Origin: Mesorhizobium sp. Z1-4 | GTDB lineage: Bacteria > Pseudomonadota > Alphaproteobacteria > Rhizobiales > Rhizobiaceae | Length of the DNA stretch: 64,000 bases | Assembly: GCF_004000235.1 (NCBI RefSeq) | Contig: NZ_RCIO01000007.1 | Location: 1 to 64,000, forward strand | Direction: 5' to 3' | In this document: one piece after another, positions 7,481 through 14,725 of the stretch | Position numbering within the stretch: position 1 is the stretch's first letter | How the letters are laid out: every line of letters starts with the position of its first letter | Notes under the pieces: model-generated | Database searches by the model: none | The model's input: the letters and a program-made list of their open reading frames with translations, nothing else | What the model was told of the DNA's origin: nothing | Made by a program: the position numbers and the translations under genes

Positions 7481-8386
7481 TCAGGCCCTGATTTCGTCGG
7501 CCGAGTTCGCCAGTATGGAGCGCACCCGGTCAGCCGCTTCATTTCCCTTCAGGCTGTTCTGCCAGAGTTGCGCCGTGACTTCCTGGTGCAGCTTTACCGA
7601 ATCCTGCGCTGCCGTGATCGTGGCAACCCCGACGCGAATGTTGGCATAAAGCCCGAGCCGGAATGGGCTTACCGCAACCTGCGCAGCGGAGCCCGTTCGC
7701 AGAATCTGGAAACTTGCGCCTGGCAGCGAATCTTCGACAAGGCCGATCTGTACTCCCATTGGCTGATCCGTCAGCAGCCGCAGGATATTTTCGACCTCGG
7801 CCAGCGCGGCAGCTCGCCGCCGCTTCAGTTCGGCGCCGTTAATGCCGTGCCTGCCAACGAAGCCGAGCCGCAGCACCTGTTCGAGCTCGGCAGCGGAGAC
7901 GAGACTGATGATATTGGGGCGGCGGCTGAGATAGCCAGCCTTGCGGGCCAGAAGCAGCTCGATGATCTCATCGATCTGACTGCCGAGATTCTGGCGATTG
8001 ACGGCGAGCTCCGGCACGCTTTCCATGAGGATGTCCGGCAGCAGCGCATCGAAACCCTCCGTGGTCAGCAGATATGAAATCGGCCCGAACAGGACGCTGA
8101 TCTGATCCGCCATCCCCTCAAGCTGGCGCACGCGCTCATAAAAGCCCGCCGCCGTCGAAATGAACTCCGACCCAACACCAAAGAGCGAGGCGACGGAAAT
8201 CTCCAGGAAGTCGGCGATTTTTCCGAGCGCATCCACGCGGATTGGCTGGCCCGCCTCATATCTGTAGATCGCCGCCCGAGACAGGCCGGTTCCCGATGCC
8301 ACGTCTTCGGGCAATAGCCCCTTGCCAAGGCGGAATGAGCGGAGGCGCTCGCCGACATGCAGTGCGGTTTCGTATTGCGACGTCAT
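7481..8386 (-). CDS. XRE-type transcriptional regulator B, paralogue of A
   Basis: 301 residues from the ATG at 8386; a GTG at 8395 is possible and neither has a strong site. The helix-turn-helix (VGERLRSFRLGKGLLPEDVA...LSRAAIYRYEAGQ) and the C-terminal part align with regulator A end to end, with shared blocks FISTAAGFYERVRQLE, SYLLTTEGFDALL, GFVGRHGI, QIGLVED and VSPFRLG. The pair clearly arose by duplication. It is convergent with A (25 bases apart) and divergent from the ABC transporter/phosphorylase operon, so it probably regulates that operon. The ligand is unknown; a pyrimidine is the natural guess. Confidence 0.85.
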   Translation of the reverse strand: MTSQYETALHVGERLRSFRLGKGLLPEDVASGTGLSRAAIYRYEAGQPIRVDALGKIADFLEISVASLFGVGSEFISTAAGFYERVRQLEGMADQISVLFGPISYLLTTEGFDALLPDILMESVPELAVNRQNLGSQIDEIIELLLARKAGYLSRRPNIISLVSAAELEQVLRLGFVGRHGINGAELKRRRAAALAEVENILRLLTDQPMGVQIGLVEDSLPGASFQILRTGSAAQVAVSPFRLGLYANIRVGVATITAAQDSVKLHQEVTAQLWQNSLKGNEAADRVRSILANSADEIRA

Positions 8387-8476
8387 CGTTCTCACGGGTG
8401 CTTTTTCTCAGGAATATGGCCAGCGACGCAATTTCACAAGTTGTAGAAAACGGGCGTCGTGGTTCTTATCAGTGAA

Positions 8477-8492
8477 ACGAATCTCAATTCGT
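8477..8492. promoter_or_regulatory. inverted repeat upstream of regulator B
   Basis: ACGAAT-CTCA-ATTCGT, perfect 6-bp arms with a 4-base spacer, 91 bases upstream of the regulator B start. The ACGAAT/ATTCGT arms also form the core of the larger repeat at 6430-6450, and its inner AATCTCAAT recurs at 8646-8654. It is a candidate site for autoregulation. Confidence 0.45.
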
Positions 8493-8619
8493 GGAATCGT
8501 TGCGATGCTGTCGGTAGCGCGCCGCGGGAGCGGCGGCAATGTCAAAACCCTTTGGGATTGTGCCTTTCGTTTGAACGGACCCGGCGCCAGCCGGTCCATG
8601 TGCGGCGCCCACAGCTAGT

Positions 8620-8697
8620 CGCAATATTGCGCAATCGTGAACATAAATCTCAATATTGGGATTTTTCTTGACATAGATAATTGCTCGGACGTAGCCT
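8620..8697 (+). promoter_or_regulatory. operators and predicted promoter of the ABC/phosphorylase operon
   Basis: Three elements stand in line. CGCAATATTGCG (8620-8631) is a perfect 12-bp palindrome. A 20-bp near-palindrome with core CAATATTG (8645-8664) contains TCTCA-ATAT-TGGGA (8648-8661), matching the operator next to the dctP promoter. TTGACA (8668-8673) follows six bases later, with a weak -10 candidate TAGCCT (8692-8697). The rest of the 8387-8762 gap shows no gene. Confidence 0.58.
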
Positions 8698-8762
8698 TGT
8701 GACACGTCCGCAGAGGCGGCTGTCCCAGAACATCTTTTTGATTGACGCCCGAAAGGCCCGAA

Positions 8763-9509
8763 TTGATCACGATCCAGCAAATCGCAAAGACCTTTGGCGG
8801 CAAGGAAGGCAACGTTGTCGCGCTGGAGCCTTTCAGCCTCGACATCGCGGAGGGTGAACTGGTGTCGATCATCGGCCCGTCCGGCTGCGGCAAATCCACC
8901 CTGCTGCGCATCATCGCCGGATTGGAAGTGCCGACATCAGGCAAGATCGTCCTTGGCACCGCCGGTCAAAAAAGGCCGGTCGGGTTCGTGTTCCAGGATG
9001 CCGTTCTGCTGCCCTGGAAGACGGTTGCCGAAAACATCCGTTTTCCGCTGGACACGTCGGGCGCTCCGCGCAGTCAGAGCGACGAGAAGGTTCGTGAACT
9101 CATCAAGCTGGTCGGCCTCGAGGGTTTTGAAAACTCCCTGCCTAAACAGCTGTCGGGCGGGATGAAGCAGCGGGCCGCGATCGCCCGCGCCCTGGCCGAC
9201 GATCCGCCCATTCTGCTGATGGATGAGCCGTTCTCCGCCGTCGATCTCCTGACAAGGGAAACATTGAACGACGAGCTAAGCCGAATCTGGCAGCAGACGG
9301 GCAAGACCATTCTTCTCGTGACCCATTCGGTCGAGGAGGCGGCATATCTGGGCACCAAAGTCATGGTCATGAGCCCCCGCCCGGGCCGCCTGAAAAAGAC
9401 CATCGAAGTCGACCTGCAGCTGCCACGGGACGAGCATACAAGACGGTCCGCTGAATATCTGGACCTGGTTGCCGAACTCCGCAACATGATGCGGGAGATG
9501 ACCGAATGA
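8763..9509 (+). CDS. ABC transporter ATP-binding protein (NitT/TauT-type)
   Basis: 248 residues from a TTG at 8763 preceded by GAAAGG; the frame is also open from a TTG at 8742, which has no ribosome-binding site. Walker A is GPSGCGKST, the Q-loop is FQDAVLLPW, the ABC signature is LSGGMKQR, Walker B is ILLMDEPFSAVD and the switch histidine is in VTHSVEEA. It powers import by the two permeases downstream. Its stop overlaps the first permease by four bases. The family serves nitrate, sulfonate, thiamine-precursor and pyrimidine importers; a pyrimidine or nucleoside is inferred from the phosphorylase in the operon. Confidence 0.93.
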   Translation: MITIQQIAKTFGGKEGNVVALEPFSLDIAEGELVSIIGPSGCGKSTLLRIIAGLEVPTSGKIVLGTAGQKRPVGFVFQDAVLLPWKTVAENIRFPLDTSGAPRSQSDEKVRELIKLVGLEGFENSLPKQLSGGMKQRAAIARALADDPPILLMDEPFSAVDLLTRETLNDELSRIWQQTGKTILLVTHSVEEAAYLGTKVMVMSPRPGRLKKTIEVDLQLPRDEHTRRSAEYLDLVAELRNMMREMTE

Positions 9510-10273
9510 ACGGCCGTGTTCGGGCCGGCCTCGAATACGGCACCGCGCTTCTGCTTCTGGCTTTAGCCTGGTGGTATGCGAGCGGCCCAATGGGAATGCC
9601 GCACTATCTGCTGCCCTCGCCGCAGTCGGTCATCGCGACGCTCTGGGACCTTCTGCAGAGCGGGCAACTGCTGCCGCATGTCGCTTTCACGGTTCAGAAT
9701 ATCGTGCTCGGCCTTGTGATCGGCACCGTATTCGGGGTCGCGCTGGCTTACCTCTTGTTCAAAATCCCCGGTCTCGGGGAGGTCCTCGAGGGTCCGCTGG
9801 TCGTCCTGCAGACGGCCCCGAAAATCGCCCTGGCGCCGCTTATCATCATCTGGTTCGGGCTTGGACTGACGGCCAAGATCGTCCTTATTGTCAGCCTCGT
9901 CTTCTTTCCGGTTTTCGCCGGCGCGCTCGCCGGCCTGCGGGCCATCGACAGCAGGCTGCACGACCTGGCTGACCTGCTTCATCTCTCGCCACTTCAGCGC
10001 CTGGCAAGCATCGATTTGCCGGCCTCGCTTCCGGGCATATTCGTCGGCGTCAAAATCGGCGCGATCCAGGCGCTTGTCGGCGCGATCCTGGCCGAGTGGA
10101 TGTCCGGCGCGCAGGGCCTCGGCTACATGATGACCTTCGCCACGGCGACTTACAAAACGCCAATGCTCTTCGGAGCCGTACTGCTTACCGCGCTGTTCGG
10201 CATGGCGATGCACGCTGTTCTCAACGAGATCGAAGCCTGGTTCCTGTCGTGGAATACGCCCGATGAACAGTAG
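9506..10273 (+). CDS. ABC transporter permease 1 (NMT1-type importer)
   Basis: 255 residues, six predicted membrane segments and a BPD_transp_1 coupling region around HLSPLQRLASIDLPASLPGIFVGVKI. The start overlaps the ATPase (ATGA) and the stop lies 11 bases inside the phosphorylase gene. A second, related permease ends the operon, so the membrane part is probably a heterodimer. Two permeases for one ATPase is also seen in annotated pyrimidine ABC importers of alphaproteobacteria, from memory. Confidence 0.92.
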   Translation: MNGRVRAGLEYGTALLLLALAWWYASGPMGMPHYLLPSPQSVIATLWDLLQSGQLLPHVAFTVQNIVLGLVIGTVFGVALAYLLFKIPGLGEVLEGPLVVLQTAPKIALAPLIIIWFGLGLTAKIVLIVSLVFFPVFAGALAGLRAIDSRLHDLADLLHLSPLQRLASIDLPASLPGIFVGVKIGAIQALVGAILAEWMSGAQGLGYMMTFATATYKTPMLFGAVLLTALFGMAMHAVLNEIEAWFLSWNTPDEQ

Positions 10274-11054
10274 AGCCGTTCCCACCGCGCTGCATCCGTT
10301 CACAGACGGTCGACCGCCGCATCTGCCATGCGGGCCCGGCGATGTCTGCGAGGACGTGCTCGTTCCAGGCGATCCCGACCGCGTGGCACTTCTCGCGGGC
10401 ATGCTCGACAGCGTGACCGATTTCGGACGCCGCCGCGAATTCGCCGTCGTAAGCGGACGCTACAACGGCCACCCGCTCACCATCTGTTCCAGCGGCATTG
10501 GCGGTCCGTCCACCGAGATCGCGCTGGTTGAGCTGGCAATGCTGGGCGCCAGGCGTGTCGTCCGCATCGGAGGCATGTCCGCGCTGATCGACGACATCCC
10601 GACCGGCTCGTTTGTAGTTGCGGACAAGGCAATCGGCATGTCCGGGGTCGCGCCGCTCTATTCGAAGACCGCTGCCGTCGAGTTCAGTTCCGATCCCGAC
10701 CTGTGTGCGGCCCTCCTGGACACCGCGCGGACCAGGGGGCTTGCGGTTCGGACCGGCAAGATAGCGACCAGCGACAGCTACTATCTCGGCCAGGATCGCC
10801 CCGTCGCCGCCGCAGGTGACCTTGAGACCAGCTACCTGGAGAGTTTCCGCACACGCGGCGCCATCGGCGTCGACATGGAAAGCCAGGTCATTCTTTCCGT
10901 GAGCCAAAGGATCGGCCTGAAGGCGGCCTGCCTTCTCGGCGTTCACGGCAACCGGGCCACCGACGATTGGCTCGTCGACTACGAACCCACGCAACGCAAC
11001 CTTCTGCACATCGCAGGAGACGCGCTGATCAGGGCTCAAACACAAACCTCGTAA
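10263..11054 (+). CDS. uridine-phosphorylase-like nucleoside phosphorylase
   Basis: 263 residues, NP-I family. Visible elements: phosphate-loop GDPDRV (36-41), SSGIGGPSTEIALVEL (77-91), RIGG (101-104) and DMES near residue 200, whose Glu holds the ribose. The segment YYLGQDR places Gln177 and Arg179 where uridine phosphorylases keep the Gln-x-Arg pair that reads uracil, so a pyrimidine nucleoside is favoured over a purine one. It would split imported uridine (or a related nucleoside) into base and ribose-1-phosphate. It overlaps the permease upstream and is followed 16 bases later by the binding protein, an unusual place for an enzyme inside an ABC operon. Confidence 0.85.
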   Translation: MNSRAVPTALHPFTDGRPPHLPCGPGDVCEDVLVPGDPDRVALLAGMLDSVTDFGRRREFAVVSGRYNGHPLTICSSGIGGPSTEIALVELAMLGARRVVRIGGMSALIDDIPTGSFVVADKAIGMSGVAPLYSKTAAVEFSSDPDLCAALLDTARTRGLAVRTGKIATSDSYYLGQDRPVAAAGDLETSYLESFRTRGAIGVDMESQVILSVSQRIGLKAACLLGVHGNRATDDWLVDYEPTQRNLLHIAGDALIRAQTQTS

Positions 11055-11070
11055 GAGAAGGAATAGGAAT

Positions 11071-12066
11071 ATGCATGACAAGCTAAGGAAACTCGCTGCT
11101 GCAATTGGCCTTGTGGTTCCCCTTCTAGGCGCATCGGCTGCCGGCGCGCAGGACAAGGTCGTCTTCCAGATCGACGGCAACGTCGTGCCCTTCTACGCAC
11201 CGCTTTACGCAGGTGTCGAAAACGGCTTCTTCGCGGATCAGAATATCGAGGTCGAGTTCCTGTATGCAGGCGCCTCCGACATCCTGACCAACATTGCTGC
11301 CGGCAATGTCGATTTCGGATTTCCGAATGGCGACGCCGTGGTGGCTGCCGCCGCAAACGGCCTTCCCGTCAAGGTGGTCCACACTACTTATCAGCGCGGA
11401 ATCGGCGCCCTTCTGGCCAAGAAGGAAAGCGGCATCGAGACATATGCCGATCTGAAGGGCAAGAAAGTCGCGGTCACGTCGCTGGGAAGCCCGAACTATC
11501 TGCAGCTGCAGGTCGGCCTTGCCAAGTCGGGTCTTTCGATCGACGACGTTACGGTCGAGGTTGTCGCATCCGGCGCCATTGTCCAGACGCTTCAGAGCGA
11601 CGACGTCGACGCTATCGTTTTCTCCGAGCTGAGAAAGTACGCGCTGGAGGCGGCCGGATTCGACGTCAACATGATCCTGTCGAACGATTTCCTGCCATCC
11701 TTCGGCAATGTAGTCGTCACGAGCTCAGCCAAACTGGCTGAAAACCCCGACCTCGTGAAGCGGTTCACCACTGCCGTGACCAAATCCTATGAGTGGGTCA
11801 TCGACGGCCATGTGAAGGAAGCCCTTCAGATATCGATGGATAAATATACACCGACCTGGGCAGACCAGATGGACATCCTCACGACCGCGTTCGAAAACAC
11901 ATTCGTGGCTTCTGTCTGGCAGAGCGGGCTTACCAAGGAAAAGGGCCTGGGCGCTGCCGACTTCACTGCCTGGCAGATGAATGCGGACATTCTGGCCGAG
12001 TACAAGGTGATCGACGCCGCGCCGAAGGCCGCGGACTTCGTGGTCGACCCCTCTTCGATCGAGTAG
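11071..12066 (+). CDS. ABC transporter substrate-binding protein (NMT1/THI5-like)
   Basis: 331 residues with a signal peptide (cleavage near AGA-QDK) and the NMT1/THI5 fold pattern: VVPFYAPLYAGVENGFFADQNIEVEFLYAG near the N-terminus, then DVDFGFPNGDAVVAAAANGLPVKVV. These proteins bind pyrimidine-like or heteroaromatic ligands such as hydroxymethylpyrimidine, riboflavin or pyrimidines. An ATG at 11071 follows GAGAAGGAATAGGAAT. It lies in the middle of the operon between phosphorylase and second permease. Pyrimidine nucleoside or base is the likely ligand, by context. Confidence 0.9.
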   Translation: MHDKLRKLAAAIGLVVPLLGASAAGAQDKVVFQIDGNVVPFYAPLYAGVENGFFADQNIEVEFLYAGASDILTNIAAGNVDFGFPNGDAVVAAAANGLPVKVVHTTYQRGIGALLAKKESGIETYADLKGKKVAVTSLGSPNYLQLQVGLAKSGLSIDDVTVEVVASGAIVQTLQSDDVDAIVFSELRKYALEAAGFDVNMILSNDFLPSFGNVVVTSSAKLAENPDLVKRFTTAVTKSYEWVIDGHVKEALQISMDKYTPTWADQMDILTTAFENTFVASVWQSGLTKEKGLGAADFTAWQMNADILAEYKVIDAAPKAADFVVDPSSIE

Positions 12067-12070
12067 CCTG

Positions 12071-12808
12071 GTGCTGAAACGAAACCTGATAGGTCTGTTC
12101 GGGATCGTCGCGCTCTGGGGCGCGGCGGTCCCGCTGTTCGACATTCCGGCCTATCTGTTGCCGGGCCCGTGGGCGGTTCTGCAGAGCCTGATCTTCCATT
12201 TCCAGCGTTCCGCGCTCGCCTGGCACATCTACGTCACGCTGACTGAAATCCTGGGAGGCTTTCTTCTGGGCGCCGCCGTCGGTGTCGTTTCGGCAATTCT
12301 GTTCTCGCGCTCGCCGCTTCTGCTTCGCCTTTCCACGCCGCTGATCCTGCTTTTGCAGACAACGCCCAAGATCGCGATCGCTCCGCTGCTGCTTCTGTGG
12401 CTCGGGCTCGGTGCGGCACCGAAAATCGTCCTGGTGGCCATCGTCACCTTCTTCCCGGTCATGACCGCGATGCTGTCCGGCATTGTCTACATGAACAAGT
12501 CCTATGCCGACCTCGCCGGTGTGCTGAGGCTCTCCGCATGGCAGCGCTTTCGTCATATAGAACTTCCGGCTGCGATCCCGACCTTGTTTGCGGGTGCGAC
12601 CGTTGCCACGACGCTTGCGATGACCGCCGCGGTCATCGGTGAGCTCATGGGTGCGAACAAGGGAATCGGCTTCCTGCTGGCAAACGGTCAGGAAAATGCC
12701 GATGCAGCCACCGTCATCGGAATGGTGATACTGCTTTCGTTTATGGGCTGGGCATTCTTTGCGCTGCTGGATTATGGCCGGCGGCGCATGGAAGACCGCT
12801 ATCTGTGA
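12071..12808 (+). CDS. ABC transporter permease 2 (NMT1-type importer)
   Basis: 245 residues, GTG start four bases after the binding-protein stop. Six membrane segments and the coupling region RLSAWQRFRHIELPAAIPTLFAGATVA. It is related to permease 1 (shared LLQTTPKIAIAPLLLLWLGLG-type and KIVLVAIVTFFPV blocks), supporting a heterodimeric channel. It ends the operon 76 bases before a tRNA gene on the opposite strand. Confidence 0.92.
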   Translation: MLKRNLIGLFGIVALWGAAVPLFDIPAYLLPGPWAVLQSLIFHFQRSALAWHIYVTLTEILGGFLLGAAVGVVSAILFSRSPLLLRLSTPLILLLQTTPKIAIAPLLLLWLGLGAAPKIVLVAIVTFFPVMTAMLSGIVYMNKSYADLAGVLRLSAWQRFRHIELPAAIPTLFAGATVATTLAMTAAVIGELMGANKGIGFLLANGQENADAATVIGMVILLSFMGWAFFALLDYGRRRMEDRYL

Positions 12809-12884
12809 ACCTGGTCGCCGGAGACCGTGTGAGCGCACAGGCGCCAACTGCGCGTGCTGAGCGGTAACTAGCGGGCCTGAAAAA

Positions 12885-12961
12885 TGGCGATCCCGACAGG
12901 ATTCGAACCTGTGACCCTCAGATTAGGAATCTGATGCTCTATCCTACTGAGCTACGGGACC
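12885..12961 (-). tRNA. tRNA-Arg (anticodon CCT)
   Basis: The minus strand folds as a full cloverleaf: acceptor GGTCCCG with CGGGATC, D arm with TAGCTCAGTAGGATAGAGC, anticodon arm TCAGA-TTCCTAA-TCTGA with anticodon CCT, variable loop GGGTC, T arm ACAGG-TTCGAAT-CCTGT, discriminator G and an encoded CCA. It reads AGG. One G-T pair occurs in the acceptor stem. It is the only tRNA I found in the window, and such genes are common integration sites, but no integrase or repeated tail is adjacent. Confidence 0.96.
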
Positions 12962-13023
12962 GCTACCGGCACACATAGCCGCTCGTGCCCGCTTCGCCAA
13001 GCGCCTGTATCACTACCAAATGT

Positions 13024-13383
13024 TCAGTCGCCGACCGTGGCGGTGACGATCAGTTCGACCAGATCGTCGCCTTCCAGCTCAGCGCCGATGCAGGCTCTGA
13101 GCGGCAGATTGGCGCGGTCGACCCATTCGTCCCAGGCGCGGTTGAATTCCGGCTTTGCGCCGATGTCGGTGATGTAGGCCATGACCGTCAGGATGCGCGA
13201 CTTGTCGGTTCCGGCCTCGGCGAGGTGGCTGTCGATCACGGAAAGCGCGCTGCGGGCCTGCTCGTAGAGCGAGGCCGGCTTTTCAACCGACACCGCCACC
13301 GTGGTGACGATGCCATTGTGAACGACTGCCCGGCTGCGCGTCGGCGACAGCCGGGACGGTCCGATGCGGGTGATCGCCGGCAT
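13024..13383 (-). CDS. RidA/YjgF family protein
   Basis: 119 residues, typical Rid size. The segment LPLRACIGAELEGDDLVELIVTA carries the arginine conserved in active imine/enamine deaminases. RidA proteins hydrolyse reactive enamines and imines such as 2-aminoacrylate. The gene starts 11 bases after the stop of the upstream M20 amidohydrolase, so the two are probably co-transcribed; RidA may deal with reactive products of amino-acid release. The exact substrate is not indicated. Confidence 0.88.
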   Translation of the reverse strand: MPAITRIGPSRLSPTRSRAVVHNGIVTTVAVSVEKPASLYEQARSALSVIDSHLAEAGTDKSRILTVMAYITDIGAKPEFNRAWDEWVDRANLPLRACIGAELEGDDLVELIVTATVGD

Positions 13384-13394
13384 GTGCTGCGCCG

Positions 13395-14558
13395 TCAGGC
13401 AGCGAGCGCGGTTTCCGCCAGCTTCACCCAGTAGCTAACGCCGTGGGGAATGGCTTCGTCGTTGAAGTCATACGCCGGATTGTGAAGGTTCGCGGTGTCG
13501 CCATTGCCCATGAAGATGAAGGCGCCGGGGCGTGCTTCCAGCATGTAGGAAAAGTCCTCACCGCCCATCACCGGCAAAACGTTGGTGTCGACGTTCGGCT
13601 CACCGGCAACCGATTTGGCGACGCCGGCAGCGAAATCTGTCTCTTCCGCATGGTTGAAAGTAACCGGATAATTGAAGTCGATCTTCACATCGACGGTGGC
13701 GCCGTGCGCGGCCGCTATGCCCTCGCAGATCTCGTTCATGCGCTTGGCCGCTGCTTCACCCACCTCGGTGCGCAGGATGCGGATTGTGCCATTGAGCTCA
13801 ACCTGCTCGGGGATAATGTTGAAGGCGTCGCCGCCGTGGAATTTGGTGACCGAGACCACCACGGAATCGATAGGATCGATGCTGCGCGAGGCAATTGTCT
13901 GCAATGCCGTCACGATCTGGCTGCCGACAACGATCGGGTCGATCGTACCGTGCGGCATGGCGGCATGGCCGCCCTTGCCCTTGACGACGATCCAGAACTC
14001 CGCAGTCGCGGCCATGGCCGGACCGGGGCGGATCGCAAACTGGCCGACAGGCAGGCCCGGCATGTTGTGCATGCCGAAAACGGTCCTGATGCCGAAATGG
14101 TCCATCATGCCGTCCTTGACCATCGCGTCGCCACCGGCGCCGCCTTCTTCGGCCGGCTGGAAGATGACCGCGACCGACCCTTTGAAGTTGCGTGTTTCGG
14201 CAAGATATTTGGCCGCGCCCAACAGCATCGCTGTGTGGCCGTCGTGGCCGCAGGCATGCATCTGGTTGGGGGTCTTCGACGCCCATTCCTTGCCGGTGAT
14301 CTCGTTGAGCGGCAGCGCGTCCATGTCGGCGCGCAGGCCGACAGCCGGACCGTCGCCGAGATTGCCCTTGATGATGCCGACGACGCCGGTCCTGCCGATG
14401 CCGGTCACAACTTCGTCGCAGCCGAATTCGGTGAGCCGTTCGGCCACGAATGCCGCTGTCTGGTGAACGTCATATAGAATTTCCGGGATTGTATGCAGAT
14501 GGCGGCGCCAGCCGGTGATTTCGTCATGCATTTCGGCTACGCGGTTCAATATCGGCAT
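13395..14558 (-). CDS. M20 amidohydrolase (hippurate hydrolase / N-acyl-amino-acid amidohydrolase type)
   Basis: 387 residues from the ATG at 14558, which begins the conserved MPILNRVAEMHDEITGWRRHLHTIPE; the open frame extends 34 codons further without family similarity. Motifs: RRHLH near the start, GLRADMDALP, MHACGHDGHTAMLLGAAKYL, IFQPAEEGGAGG, MHNMPG and MGGEDFSYM. Members remove acyl groups from amino acids in the cytosol. It is in a different M20 branch from the carbamoylase at 391-1674. It precedes ridA. Confidence 0.88.
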   Translation of the reverse strand: MPILNRVAEMHDEITGWRRHLHTIPEILYDVHQTAAFVAERLTEFGCDEVVTGIGRTGVVGIIKGNLGDGPAVGLRADMDALPLNEITGKEWASKTPNQMHACGHDGHTAMLLGAAKYLAETRNFKGSVAVIFQPAEEGGAGGDAMVKDGMMDHFGIRTVFGMHNMPGLPVGQFAIRPGPAMAATAEFWIVVKGKGGHAAMPHGTIDPIVVGSQIVTALQTIASRSIDPIDSVVVSVTKFHGGDAFNIIPEQVELNGTIRILRTEVGEAAAKRMNEICEGIAAAHGATVDVKIDFNYPVTFNHAEETDFAAGVAKSVAGEPNVDTNVLPVMGGEDFSYMLEARPGAFIFMGNGDTANLHNPAYDFNDEAIPHGVSYWVKLAETALAA

Positions 14559-14725
14559 CAGGCAGTACTCTCGCTGGTTACAGCCGGAGGGCGGCTTCAT
14601 TGAATTGTGAGGTGCTCGACTTTGCCATTTTGGCGTCACATGAGATAGATAGCAGGGCAAGCAAAGTTATTGGCCCTAGCGTGCGGCGCTGGTCGGCAGT
14701 CGAACCATACTGACACTGCCGCCGA

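Noticed and set aside
12809-13023. A possible integrated element beside tRNA-Arg(CCT)
   Set aside because: No integrase next to the tRNA and no repeat of its 3' end was seen; xerD and xerC are the chromosomal recombinases.
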